From assembly GCF_900116705.1 (NCBI RefSeq), contig NZ_FPBP01000006.1, positions 124,001-188,000 on the forward strand: a DNA stretch of 64,000 nt, read 5' to 3'. Numbering within the stretch: the first letter of the stretch is position 1; each line of letters begins with the position of its first letter. The notes beneath the pieces are model-generated. The model had not been told where the DNA came from. It saw only the letters and a list, made by a program, of their open reading frames with translations, and did not search any database. A program made the position numbers and the translations under genes. Origin of the DNA: Halomonas korlensis (GTDB taxonomy: Bacteria; Pseudomonadota; Gammaproteobacteria; Pseudomonadales; Halomonadaceae). This document shows positions 9,332 to 23,211 of the stretch, piece by piece.

Positions 9332-10255
9332 TTGAGCATCCTGAGACCCCATCTCTTCCTGCTGCTGGTGGTGATGATCTTTTCCGGCAACATCCTGGTC
9401 GGCAAGGCGCTTTCCGACCTGCCGCCCTTCACCATCTCGATGGGCCGGGTATTCATCGCCTTGGTGATCATGCTGCCGCTGGGCTGGCATCAGGCGCGTG
9501 ATGGCTGGCCGGTATTCCGGCGGCATTGGCGGCCCCTGCTGGGGCTGGCGCTATCGGGGGTGGCGTTCTTCAATGCGCTGATCTACGCCGCACTGTCCTT
9601 TACCTCGCCGACCAACGTCGCGATCCTTGAATCGCTGATTCCCGTGGTGACTCTGCTGCTCAGTGTGCTGCTGCTGGGAGAGCGCTATCGCCTGCTGCAG
9701 TGGGCGGGCGTGGTGCTGTCGCTTTGCGGTGCGGTGGTGGTGATCGCGGCGGGAGAGGGCGCTGCGGCAGTACCGGGCGGCATCAATCCTGGCGATCTGA
9801 TCATGCTGCTGGCGGTGCTGGTCTGGGTGGGGTACTCGCTGCTGGTCAAGGAGCATATGGCGCGCTTCCCGCGCTACGGCAGCCTGCTGGTGATGCTGGC
9901 CATCGCCAATCTGGCGCTGGCGCCCATCGCCTTGTTGGAAGGCGCCTGGCAGGTATTGCCGCGGCTCGAGGCCGCCGAGCTTGCCGGCCTGGCGTATCTG
10001 GGCATCTTTCCGTCGGTCGTGGCGCTGCTGCTCTACAACAGTGCCCTGGCCGACATCGGCCCTTCCCGCGCCGCGGTCTACCTCAATCTGTTGCCGGTGT
10101 TCACCATGCTCGGCGCCTGGTGGTGGCTGGGTGATCGCATCCTGCCGGTGCAGGTGATCGGCAGCCTGGTGGTGATCGTCGGTGTCTGGTGCACCATCTT
10201 GCCGCGTCGGGCGAGACCCTCAAGGGCGACGCGCCAGCAGGGCGCGGACCAGTGA
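9332..10255 (+). CDS. EamA-family (DMT superfamily) transporter
   Basis: 307 residues with ten predicted membrane segments in two EamA repeats (for example MIFSGNILVGKAL near the start of repeat 1 and LAYLGIFPSVVALLLYN in repeat 2). DMT proteins usually export amino acids or other small metabolites. I chose the TTG at 9332 because AAGGAG lies 6 bp before it; a TTG at 9296 has no such site. Probably cotranscribed with the preceding regulator. The last 36 bp overlap the convergent methyltransferase gene. Confidence 0.88.
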   Translation: MSILRPHLFLLLVVMIFSGNILVGKALSDLPPFTISMGRVFIALVIMLPLGWHQARDGWPVFRRHWRPLLGLALSGVAFFNALIYAALSFTSPTNVAILESLIPVVTLLLSVLLLGERYRLLQWAGVVLSLCGAVVVIAAGEGAAAVPGGINPGDLIMLLAVLVWVGYSLLVKEHMARFPRYGSLLVMLAIANLALAPIALLEGAWQVLPRLEAAELAGLAYLGIFPSVVALLLYNSALADIGPSRAAVYLNLLPVFTMLGAWWWLGDRILPVQVIGSLVVIVGVWCTILPRRARPSRATRQQGADQ

Positions 10256-10837
10256 GCCCATCAGCACCGGAGTGTCCTGCTCGATGACGAAGCCGGCGCC
10301 CTCGAGGAGCGGTCGCGCCTGGCGCGTGATATCGGTGGCGATGGCCGACGTGACGGCATTGAAGCCGCGGCGAAGCGGCCCCGAAGGGCGGTCGTCGGCC
10401 TGGAACTTGTCCATCACGCACAGCTGGCCGCCGGGTTTCAACACCCGTCGCGCCTCGGCGAGGCCCTGGGCGGGGTCGGGCATGACCGCGAGGATCAGGT
10501 GCATGACCACCACGTCGAAGTAGCCGTCGGGAAAGTCGAGGCGTTCGGCGTCCATCGGTTCGGCCTGAACGTCCATGCCCAGCGCCTCGGCGCGCTGCAC
10601 AAGGCGCTTGACCATCGCCGGGGCGAGATCCGTGGCGTGTATCTCCACGTCCCGCGGCAGCCAGGGCAGGTCGAGCCCGGTGCCGGCGCCCACCAGCAGC
10701 ACGCGCATGCCGGGTTGCCAGTGCACCTGTTCCAGCGCGAGGCGCCGGGGCCGCCGGAAGGCACGTTCGGCCACGGTATCGTAGAGCGGGGCGTAGAGCG
10801 TGTAGCGCAGGCGATTCCAGCCGGTGGTGTTGATCAT
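10220..10837 (-). CDS. Class I SAM-dependent methyltransferase
   Basis: 205 residues. Motif I (RVLLVGAGTGLDLPWL), a motif II-type acidic loop (IHATDLAP) and the post-motif VLKPGGQLCVMDKF are in order, as in the Methyltransf_11/25 group; the opening MINTTGWNRLRYTLYAPLYD resembles phosphatidylethanolamine and ubiquinone-type methyltransferases. Substrate cannot be read from sequence. ATG at 10837 is preceded by AAGGAGTT. It overlaps the exporter gene tail to tail. Confidence 0.85.
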   Translation of the reverse strand: MINTTGWNRLRYTLYAPLYDTVAERAFRRPRRLALEQVHWQPGMRVLLVGAGTGLDLPWLPRDVEIHATDLAPAMVKRLVQRAEALGMDVQAEPMDAERLDFPDGYFDVVVMHLILAVMPDPAQGLAEARRVLKPGGQLCVMDKFQADDRPSGPLRRGFNAVTSAIATDITRQARPLLEGAGFVIEQDTPVLMGSLVRALLARRP

Positions 10838-11028
10838 GCGAACTCCTTGCGGCATCGGCGGGGCTTTACCCTAGCCTACGCCATCGGCGATGGTGACAGG
10901 GGGCGTCTCGCTACCTACTGGTGGTTGGGGTTGCCTTCTGAAGTTGCCTTCTAGAGTTCTCTTTTTGACAAGTCGCCGTCCCATTGCTGAAAGCGCTTGG
11001 GTAAACCAGTGCTTATACTCGACCCTGA

Positions 11029-12309
<1,281 letters not shown>

Positions 12310-12356
12310 GTCAGTTCGCCGAGACCGACAACGACGTTTGCTGCGGAGGTCATGCC

Positions 12357-13444
12357 ATGCTGGTTGTACGTCCCGTCCGTTCGGCGGACCTGCCGGCCCT
12401 CGAGCGACTGGCGAGCAGCGCCTCGCCGCGGCTGACCAACCTGCCGGCGCACCGCGACCGCCTGGAGGAGCGCATCGCGCGCTCCCGGCTGGCGTTTTCC
12501 CGCGAGGTGGAGTTTCCCGGCGACGAGCACTACACCTTCGTGCTCGAGGACCTGCAGCGCGACGCGGTGGTGGGAACCGCCACCATCCGCGCCCAGGCGG
12601 GCTCGCGCGAGGCCTACTACACCTATCGCCAGGAAACGCTGATCCACGCCTCGCAACAGCTCAACGTGCGCCGCGAGGTGCCGACGCTGTCGCTGTCCCA
12701 TGAGGTGTCCGAGGCGAGCCAGCTCTGCGCGTTCTCGCTGGATGCCCGCTACCAGGGCACCAGCGCTGAGAGCCTGCTGCGTCGAGCGCGGCTGATGTTC
12801 ATCGCCCAGTACCCGGAGCGCTTCGCCGAGATCCTGGCCATGGCGTTTCCGGGTTACCTGGACGAACAGGGCGAGTCGCCGTTCTGGAACAGCGTGGGCC
12901 GGCATTTCTTCGTGCGCGACTACCAGGAGATCAATTATCTGGCCGGGGTGCGCTCGAAGAGCTTCATCGCCGAGGTGATGCCGCAGTTCCCGCTCTATCT
13001 GGCGCTGCTCACCCCCCAGGCGCGGGCCGCGATAGGCCGCGAGCATCCGGATCACGAGCAGGCGCTGGCCGAAATGCTCTCCGAAGGCTTCCTGCGCTCG
13101 CGCCACGTCGACATCTTCGATGCCGGCCCGGTGGTCAAGGGCGAGCGCGAACGGCTGGCGAGTTTCCGGCGGGCCGCCTGGCACCCCGTCCGCATTCGCC
13201 CGGCGCACACCCTGCCCGACGCCGAGCCGGCGATGGTCGCCAACCAGCAGCTGGAGGAGTTTCGCTGCGTGGTGGCCCGCTACGCCTTGTCGCCGACCGG
13301 CCAGCTGTTGCTCTCGGCCGAGCATGCCGAGCGCCTGGGGGTCGAGGAAGGGCGCGCGGTGCTGGCCTCGCCGCTGGCGCTGCCCGGGCGGGGAGCAGAG
13401 GGCGGCGACGAGCACAACCCGGGCTATGACGAGGGGGAGCTGTA

Positions 13445-13445
<1 letters not shown>
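12357..13445 (+). CDS. astA: Arginine/ornithine N-succinyltransferase, alpha (AruF-like) subunit
   Basis: 362 residues. The family signature EQGESPFWNSVGRHFF matches the alpha subunit (AruF) of Pseudomonas, followed by SFIAEVMPQFPLYL and VDIFDAGP. Together with the next gene it forms the heteromeric enzyme that transfers succinyl from succinyl-CoA to arginine, the entry step of the pathway. GGAGGT at 12345-12350 fixes the ATG at 12357. It overlaps the next gene by one base (TAATG). Confidence 0.9.
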
Positions 13446-17327
<3,882 letters not shown>

Positions 17328-17455
17328 TTCGGTGGTAGTCCCGTGGTAACGGCCGTTTCGCCTCGGCGGGGCTGCCCTGATCTTTCCCACAGAAACTAGC
17401 GCTCCCGGCGTAGGTCGGGCGCCGGTTGGCAGATCGAAGACGAGGAGACACGGCG

Positions 17456-18205
17456 TTGACAAGCCTGATCTACTGGCTCGACATGGCGGGGGTGATCGTC
17501 TTTGCACTGTCGGGTGTGATACTGGCCTGCCGCTCGCGGATGGACCCGTTCGGCATGCTGGTGCTGGCCGCGGTGACCGGCATCGGCGGCGGCACCCTGC
17601 GCGACCTGGTGCTCGGCGTGCGGCCGGTGTTCTGGGTCAGTGACCCTACCTATCTCTGGGTGATCCTGGCGACGGTGGGGCTCTCCATCCTCGGCTTTCA
17701 CTACATCCATCGCCTGTCCCGCGGCTTCCTGCCGGTGGCCGATGCCTTCGGCCTGGCGCTGTTCACGGTGATCGGCACCCACAAGGCGCTGCTGCTCGAG
17801 GCGCCCGGCGTGGTGGCGGTGCTGATGGGGCTGCTGACCGGCGTGGCCGGTGGCATGGTGCGTGACGTGCTGGCGCGTCGGGTGCCCATGGTGCTGCGCC
17901 AGGAAGTCTATGCCACGGCGGCCATTGCGGGGGGCGTGACCTATGTCTCGCTGGACGCCCTGGCGGTGCCCGGCGGCCTGAACGTGGCCATGGCGCTGCT
18001 GGTCACCCTGGGCCTGCGCCTTGCGGCCATCCACTGGCACCTGGCGCTGCCGACCTTCGCCTGGGTGGTGTTCCAGCGCACACCCGAGCCTTCGCCACCG
18101 TCCGAGAAGGGCGAACTGCCGCCACCGCCGTCCGCGCCGCCGCGCCCCAAGGTGCGGGTGCGCATGATTCGCCCCGAGCAGTCGCGGCGCAAGCGACGTT
18201 CCTGA
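17456..18205 (+). CDS. TRIC-type channel / UPF0126 family membrane protein
   Basis: 249 residues with seven membrane segments in two repeats; the glycine-rich GIGGGTLRDLVLG and GVAGGMVRDVLARRVP are the two repeat signatures. Bacterial relatives of trimeric intracellular cation channels conduct monovalent cations or are linked to glycine transport. The C-terminus carries an unusual proline-rich then arginine-rich tail (about 40 residues) not typical of the family. GAGGAG at 17442-17447 supports the TTG start at 17456. Confidence 0.9.
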   Translation: MTSLIYWLDMAGVIVFALSGVILACRSRMDPFGMLVLAAVTGIGGGTLRDLVLGVRPVFWVSDPTYLWVILATVGLSILGFHYIHRLSRGFLPVADAFGLALFTVIGTHKALLLEAPGVVAVLMGLLTGVAGGMVRDVLARRVPMVLRQEVYATAAIAGGVTYVSLDALAVPGGLNVAMALLVTLGLRLAAIHWHLALPTFAWVVFQRTPEPSPPSEKGELPPPPSAPPRPKVRVRMIRPEQSRRKRRS

Positions 18206-18222
18206 GCCGGGCTAGCGGCGCT

Positions 18223-19257
18223 TCAATGCAAGGATGATCGGGTGGAAGACGCCCAGCTTACCAGCGCCGCGATCCCCAGGGCGGCGCTGGCGACTACCGT
18301 GGCCGTCATCAAAGGGTGCATCGAGGCCTCGGTATACAGGCTCGAATCGGCTACATGAGCGGCGTAATCGCCGCGCTCACGGTTATCCGTGGCGGGATCA
18401 TGCAGCGCGAAGCGCTGGCGATATTCCGGCCGGCCGGATTTCTGGCGATTAAATAGCGTCTTTTCCATCATCTTGTCGGTGAGATGGGGCGCGTACTGTC
18501 CCAGTACGCTCAGCAACCTGCCGCCGCCACCGACGTAGATGTCGCGTCTTGGCACCTCAGCGCAGTGCAGGATGCTCCTGGCGACCACGCCGGGATCGTA
18601 CAGGGGCGGGGGCAAGGTGGGTTCCTCGTTCAGATAGTTCTGGGCGTGTTGCGGAAAGGGGGTGGCGATGCTGCCGGGCTTGACGAGCGTGACGGCCACC
18701 GGCGCTCCCGCCTCTTCCAGTTCCATGCGCAGCGCATCGGTGAAGCCACGCACCGCCTGCTTCGATGCCGAATACATGCCCTGCAGGGGAATCGCCCGAT
18801 CCGACACCAGTGACCCGAGGTTGATGATTGCACCGCCGTAGCCGTCATGGCGTTTACGCAGGTGGCGGGCGGCTTCGCGCGAGCCGTAGACCACGCCCCA
18901 GAAATTGGTATCGAACAGACGGTGAAAGTCTGTCGTGGGCACGTCCAGCAAAGGGCCGTAGAGCGATACGCCGGCATTGTTGATCCAAGTGTCGAACGCC
19001 CCGAAGCGCTCGATGGCGGCGTCGGCCAGCTGCGCCACCTGCTCTTCGTCGCCGACATCGACGACGACATGCAGGGTGTCGCTGCCGCGGCGCCGGGTTT
19101 CGTCGGCCAAGCGGATCAGTGACGCCTCGTCGCGTGCGGCCACCACCAGGCGGGCGCCGTGATCGGCGGCCATCCGTGCGGTCGCCAGGCCAATGCCAGT
19201 GGTCGCGCCGGTGATGACGAGGGTCTGCTCATGAAGGGGTTTCAAACGTAATGGCAT
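18223..19257 (-). CDS. SDR-family oxidoreductase with C-terminal membrane anchor
   Basis: 344 residues. Cofactor motif TGATTGIG, NNAG and the catalytic YSASK are present in the first 250 residues, as in classical short-chain dehydrogenases. The C-terminal 90 residues are extra and end in a hydrophobic stretch (MTATVVASAALGIAALVSWA), suggesting membrane attachment. Substrate unknown. It converges with the TRIC gene with 17 bp between stops. Confidence 0.88.
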   Translation of the reverse strand: MPLRLKPLHEQTLVITGATTGIGLATARMAADHGARLVVAARDEASLIRLADETRRRGSDTLHVVVDVGDEEQVAQLADAAIERFGAFDTWINNAGVSLYGPLLDVPTTDFHRLFDTNFWGVVYGSREAARHLRKRHDGYGGAIINLGSLVSDRAIPLQGMYSASKQAVRGFTDALRMELEEAGAPVAVTLVKPGSIATPFPQHAQNYLNEEPTLPPPLYDPGVVARSILHCAEVPRRDIYVGGGGRLLSVLGQYAPHLTDKMMEKTLFNRQKSGRPEYRQRFALHDPATDNRERGDYAAHVADSSLYTEASMHPLMTATVVASAALGIAALVSWASSTRSSLH

Positions 19258-19398
19258 CGCGCGCTCCTTGCTCGCCCACGCTCGGCGATATCGCTATCGG
19301 TCCATGGATGGCGTGGTCTCTCCCCGAGAATGTGTCGTCAAGCCAAGCAAATTGTCAGGCTAGGTGTCTTCAGGATAGATGCTGGGCGCCAATTGCCA

Positions 19399-19423
19399 AG
19401 CGGCCGGACATCCGCCGGCCGCT
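19399..19423. other. 9-bp GC hairpin downstream of the SPFH gene
   Basis: Perfect arms AGCGGCCGG and CCGGCCGCT around a 7-nt loop. It sits about 80 bp past the stop of the SPFH gene and upstream of the SDR gene. No U-tract follows on either strand, so calling it a terminator would be weak. Confidence 0.4.
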
Positions 19424-19503
19424 GGTATGTCTGGCAAGAGGAAAGCCAGAGTCATAGGGATGCCGGGCCATAGGAACGGCGTCCATAAGGAGTGCAGCGC
19501 GGG

Positions 19504-20553
19504 TTAGACGCTACCGCCGGCGCCGCCCACCATGCCGCTGCGCAGGCCGTCCTGACTGTCATGGGAACGGAGGTGCCGGGATACGGTGTCCTCCGGCGAG
19601 CCGGCCATCTCGCGGAACATGCCCATCGAGCCGAGCAGGGCGGAGGATTCGTAGGGTACGAACACTCGCTCGCCTTCCTGGGCCATGGTCGGCAGCGACT
19701 TGATATAGCTCTGTCCGAGCAGGTAGCCGACCACGGTGCGCTTGTTCTCCTCGTTGTCACCAATGGCGCCCAGCACCAGCTTGATTGATTCCTGCTCGCC
19801 CTGGGCGCGCAGGATGGCGGACTGCTTGTCGCCCTCGGCATTGAGAATCGAGGATTCGCGCTGCCCCTGGGCCTTGGCGATGGCCGCGGACTTCTCGCCC
19901 TCGGCTTCGGTCACGGTGGCGCGGCGCTTGCGCTCGGCGGCCATCTGCAGGCGCATGGCGGTCTCGACCTCCTCGGGCATGGCGATGTCCTGGACCTCGA
20001 CCCGCGAGATCTTCACGCCCCACTTCGAGGCGGGCTCTTCCATGGCCGCCTGGATCGAATTGTTGACCTCGCCGCGCGACTCGAACAGCTTGTCGAGTTC
20101 CATCTTGCCGACCACCGAACGCAGGGTAGTCTTGGCCAGTACCTCGACGGCCTGGCTCATGTTGGCGACTTCGTAGACGGCACGTTTGGGATCGATGATC
20201 TGGTAATAGAGCGCGCCGTTGATGGTCACTGTGACGTTGTCGGTGGTCACTACCGGCTGGCCGGGGAAGTCCATCACCGTCTCGCGACGGTCGATGCGGG
20301 TCTCGTCGTTGGTGACGGCCTGGTAGTCCTCGCCCATCTTGCGGTAGCGAATCATGGTGATCGCACGCGGCTGCTCGATGAACGGGATGATGATGTTGAT
20401 GCCACTCTCCAGCAGTCGGTTGAACGACCCCAGCCGCTCTATGACCACCACTTCGGATTGACGAATGATCACCAGCCCCTTGGCGATGATCAGGATACCG
20501 ATGACGACAACGATCAGGCTGAGAATCAGCCCCGGACTTACGGGTAGTTCCAT
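19504..20553 (-). CDS. SPFH/Band 7 membrane protein (QmcA/paraslipin-like)
   Basis: 349 residues: one N-terminal membrane segment (about 8-28), the SPFH domain (about 30-215), then a long alanine/glutamate-rich coiled coil with repeated A-E-G-[ED]-K and A-Q-G-[EQ]-x-E units, and a glycine-rich tail. Such proteins form large membrane microdomain assemblies. The NfeD gene lies immediately upstream with a 2-bp gap, the classic partner arrangement. Confidence 0.92.
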   Translation of the reverse strand: MELPVSPGLILSLIVVVIGILIIAKGLVIIRQSEVVVIERLGSFNRLLESGINIIIPFIEQPRAITMIRYRKMGEDYQAVTNDETRIDRRETVMDFPGQPVVTTDNVTVTINGALYYQIIDPKRAVYEVANMSQAVEVLAKTTLRSVVGKMELDKLFESRGEVNNSIQAAMEEPASKWGVKISRVEVQDIAMPEEVETAMRLQMAAERKRRATVTEAEGEKSAAIAKAQGQRESSILNAEGDKQSAILRAQGEQESIKLVLGAIGDNEENKRTVVGYLLGQSYIKSLPTMAQEGERVFVPYESSALLGSMGMFREMAGSPEDTVSRHLRSHDSQDGLRSGMVGGAGGSV

Positions 20554-20555
20554 GC

Positions 20556-21029
20556 TTATGGCTCCTCGGGTGTTGCGAGTGTGACGATGGCGGTGGTGCC
20601 ATCGAAATCTTGAAAGATGACGCAGCTGCCTTCCGGCAGTTCGGTTTCGCCGCTTTTTTCATTAGCGTCGGCGGCAAGCCGGATGCGATAGAAATCGCCG
20701 TTGATCTTGATGCCGCTGGCGTCGTCGAAGTCACGCCTGAGCGTCGTGTAGCGATGCCCCTTCTCCACGCCGGTGCCGGTGGTGCCATAGGCGACGCCGC
20801 GGGGCGAGAATGCCGGACGGATCCGCATTACCGCGAGTGGCACCAGCAGACCCGCGAACACGCCCATGCCCAGCAGTTGCCAGGGCAGGGCGAATCCTAA
20901 CCAGGCGAGTACTGCGGTAAGCGCGGCGGCTGCCGCCAGAGCCAGCAATACCAGGGCCCCCGAGGCCAGCTCGCCAAGCCCAAGCAGCAGCGCGATGACC
21001 AACCAGGTGTAGGCAAGATTCCAGTCCAT
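20556..21029 (-). CDS. NfeD-family membrane protein
   Basis: 157 residues: three to four membrane segments in the first 80 residues, then a C-terminal OB-fold (GTTGTGVEKG ... CVIFQDFDGTTAIVTL). NfeD proteins pair with SPFH proteins, as here. The ATG at 21029 follows AGGGAG; a longer frame to 21227 has no support. First gene of a two-gene operon. Confidence 0.9.
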   Translation of the reverse strand: MDWNLAYTWLVIALLLGLGELASGALVLLALAAAAALTAVLAWLGFALPWQLLGMGVFAGLLVPLAVMRIRPAFSPRGVAYGTTGTGVEKGHRYTTLRRDFDDASGIKINGDFYRIRLAADANEKSGETELPEGSCVIFQDFDGTTAIVTLATPEEP

Positions 21030-21191
21030 GGCGGCTCCCTGTGAGCGGGGATAAACGGGTGGGTATATTAGCGTCTTCGACCAGTCTACCCTGTGTGGTA
21101 GGTCAAGGTCGCACTTGTGTGCTGGGGGCGGCAGGCAAGCACGGGGCAATGCCAAGTGACCGGCGTATGAACCACTCAGCAGGATGACGCG

Positions 21192-22298
21192 ATGCTCGGG
21201 CTTACCCTGAACCACCGGCGCATGCACACCGCATGGCTATGCCTGTTCTTGTGGCTGACCGGGTGTGCGACCGTTGCGCCGGATATCGAGCGTGAGCGTC
21301 ATCGTCAGGCGGGGCTCGAGATCCAGGCGGTCTACGAGGCGGCGCTGCCCAGCTTACCGCTGGATAAGCAACGCCACTATGCCCAGCGTCTCTATCGCTT
21401 GACCGGCGAGGCACGCTATCTGGCCCCCAACCGGGCATATGGCCAGCGGCTGATGTGTCGTCTGGCACAGGATATTCAGGGTTTGGCCGAGTCCCGCCAT
21501 GACAACTACCGTTATGCCGAAACTCGTAGCCAGGAAATCATTGCTGCCTACCCGCAGCGAACGGCCAAGCAGCGATCACGGCGAGAAATGCTGGCCGAAT
21601 GGGACGAGATGGCCTTCGCCACCAAGCTCCTGTTCCGCCTGGTGCAAGCCGACTATCACGGGCTGCTGCCGGCGATCGCTAACCACGCGGTGGCGCTCGA
21701 CTACCTGGCCGAGGTGGATTGGCGGCCCTTTCTGACCGACCCCGACGTGCTGGGTATCTATGCCGCCCAGGTAGCCAATCAGGTTCACTTTCTTCATCAG
21801 CTGGGCATTGTCGACCTGCACGCCGAGGTGGAGGCTGCTTTTCGACAGCGTTATCCGCCGAGCGAGGTCGGAAAGCTCGATGAAGCCGAATACCGCAACT
21901 GGCTCTATGGGCTGACGCACTTTGTCATCGCGGCGAGCCGCTATTATCAGCAAGGCGTGGACCCCCGCAGCGTCGACTGGGCGCTGAGCGCCTTCGAAAG
22001 CGAGGCCGACAATCTCCTGGCCCGCGCCACCGAGGATATCCAGGCCGAAGTGGCCATGAGCTTCCTGCTGGCGGGGCAGGAGCATCATCCATTGGTGCGC
22101 GAGATACGCGACGCCCTGGTCGACGCCATCGACCCGACGACAGGGATCATCCCCTCACCGTCGGGTAGCCTCGACCTGGCTGGGGGCGAGCATCGTAACG
22201 TGCTGGCGATCATGGTGTTGCGGTGGGCGAAGGCAATCTATCCCGGACCCCGGTTCGACCCTGGCGTCATGCCGGGGTGTCGATGGCTTCCTGAGTAA
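21192..22298 (+). CDS. Lipoprotein, DUF3541-like
   Basis: 368 residues. A lipobox LTGC at residues 22-25 follows a hydrophobic signal (AWLCLFLW), so the mature protein is a lipoprotein. The body is helical, with the phrases LYRLTGEARYLAPNRAYGQ and NWLYGLTHFVIAASRYYQQ; I recall this pattern from DUF3541 proteins of Vibrio and Halomonas but cannot verify it. Function unknown. The last 32 bp overlap the convergent acyltransferase gene. Confidence 0.7.
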   Translation: MLGLTLNHRRMHTAWLCLFLWLTGCATVAPDIERERHRQAGLEIQAVYEAALPSLPLDKQRHYAQRLYRLTGEARYLAPNRAYGQRLMCRLAQDIQGLAESRHDNYRYAETRSQEIIAAYPQRTAKQRSRREMLAEWDEMAFATKLLFRLVQADYHGLLPAIANHAVALDYLAEVDWRPFLTDPDVLGIYAAQVANQVHFLHQLGIVDLHAEVEAAFRQRYPPSEVGKLDEAEYRNWLYGLTHFVIAASRYYQQGVDPRSVDWALSAFESEADNLLARATEDIQAEVAMSFLLAGQEHHPLVREIRDALVDAIDPTTGIIPSPSGSLDLAGGEHRNVLAIMVLRWAKAIYPGPRFDPGVMPGCRWLPE

Positions 22299-23079
22299 GA
22301 AGCGCCTCGAACTGTGGCTCCAGCTCATTGTGGATGTAACTGAAAAGGGGCTGCAATTCCTTCCTCATCCCTGCTTGTGCCTGCTCCCGGCCAATACAGT
22401 AGGCGCTGCGCTGGCCATGGAAATCGATGGTGTCGCCGACTTTCGTGAAATGAAAGCCAGCGATCGAGAGTAGCCTCGGCAGCCTGGGGTCCATCATGGC
22501 AAACGCCAGCTCCTTGTTTGACATGCAGCCCAGCGCATAGCCCGCCAGAAAAAGTCCGCTCACGAGTAAGGAAAAGGTGGCTCTTTCCTCATGGCTGAAG
22601 TCATGTGGGTTATCGGTGACACCGGGGACTTCGCTACCCTTGATCCTCGGCCTGAAGGCGCGTGCAATCGCCAGGCGAGAAATTTCGTAGTAACTCTCCG
22701 TCGGCAGTTTTGCGGGATGCAGAGAGGGGTGAGTCAGGCTTCGACCGCCGTAGCTTTCCATGGGCAGTCTGTCGAAAGGATCAGGACTCCCTGGTTCCGG
22801 CATGACCAGGCGGGTGCAAGCAGCGGCCAGCCCGGTGCGACGATGCTCGATGAGGCAGTGCAGGGCGTTCTGGTCATAGAGGTCGTACTCGAGTCGGCAA
22901 GCGCGGTCTGCTGGATCCTCGTAGGCAAGCTCCTCGCAATAAATCTCATACCTCAGTCGATAGATGCGCTGTTTTTGCTGCTTTGAGACCGCCAGGTGAA
23001 AGCGGAACTCCTGCATGAAGCGGGCGAGTTTGTTGCTGGTGCTTGGCTGCGCATCCCTTGCTGCGAGGCAAGATGCCAT
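22267..23079 (-). CDS. PEP-CTERM/exosortase-system-associated acyltransferase
   Basis: 270 residues. The N-terminal half has the autoinducer-synthase-like (GNAT-fold) pattern: RLRYEIYCEELAYED, then EYDLYDQNALHCL and AACTRLVMPEPGSPDPF. This matches the acyltransferase family found beside exosortases and related to N-acyl amino-acid synthases. Members are expected to use acyl-ACP or acyl-CoA; products are largely unknown. No exosortase or PEP-CTERM protein is in this window. AAGGAA lies 8 bp before the ATG at 23079. Confidence 0.82.
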   Translation of the reverse strand: MASCLAARDAQPSTSNKLARFMQEFRFHLAVSKQQKQRIYRLRYEIYCEELAYEDPADRACRLEYDLYDQNALHCLIEHRRTGLAAACTRLVMPEPGSPDPFDRLPMESYGGRSLTHPSLHPAKLPTESYYEISRLAIARAFRPRIKGSEVPGVTDNPHDFSHEERATFSLLVSGLFLAGYALGCMSNKELAFAMMDPRLPRLLSIAGFHFTKVGDTIDFHGQRSAYCIGREQAQAGMRKELQPLFSYIHNELEPQFEALLTQEAIDTPA

Positions 23080-23211
23080 ATTGTTAGTTCCTTATTTATG
23101 ACTCTGCCGGGATGATATTAGCGTTATGTAGTGAATACTACTGTTTTCAATGCTCCCGGTCCTATCCCTATTCCCGTTAGCACTTATCACGAGCCCCTTC
23201 CCACGAGGCCA

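Noticed and set aside
10960..11020. TTGACA and TATACT upstream of astC as one promoter, and an ArgR operator
   Set aside because: The two boxes are about 43 bp apart, so not a pair; I found no convincing match to the ArgR direct-repeat pattern.
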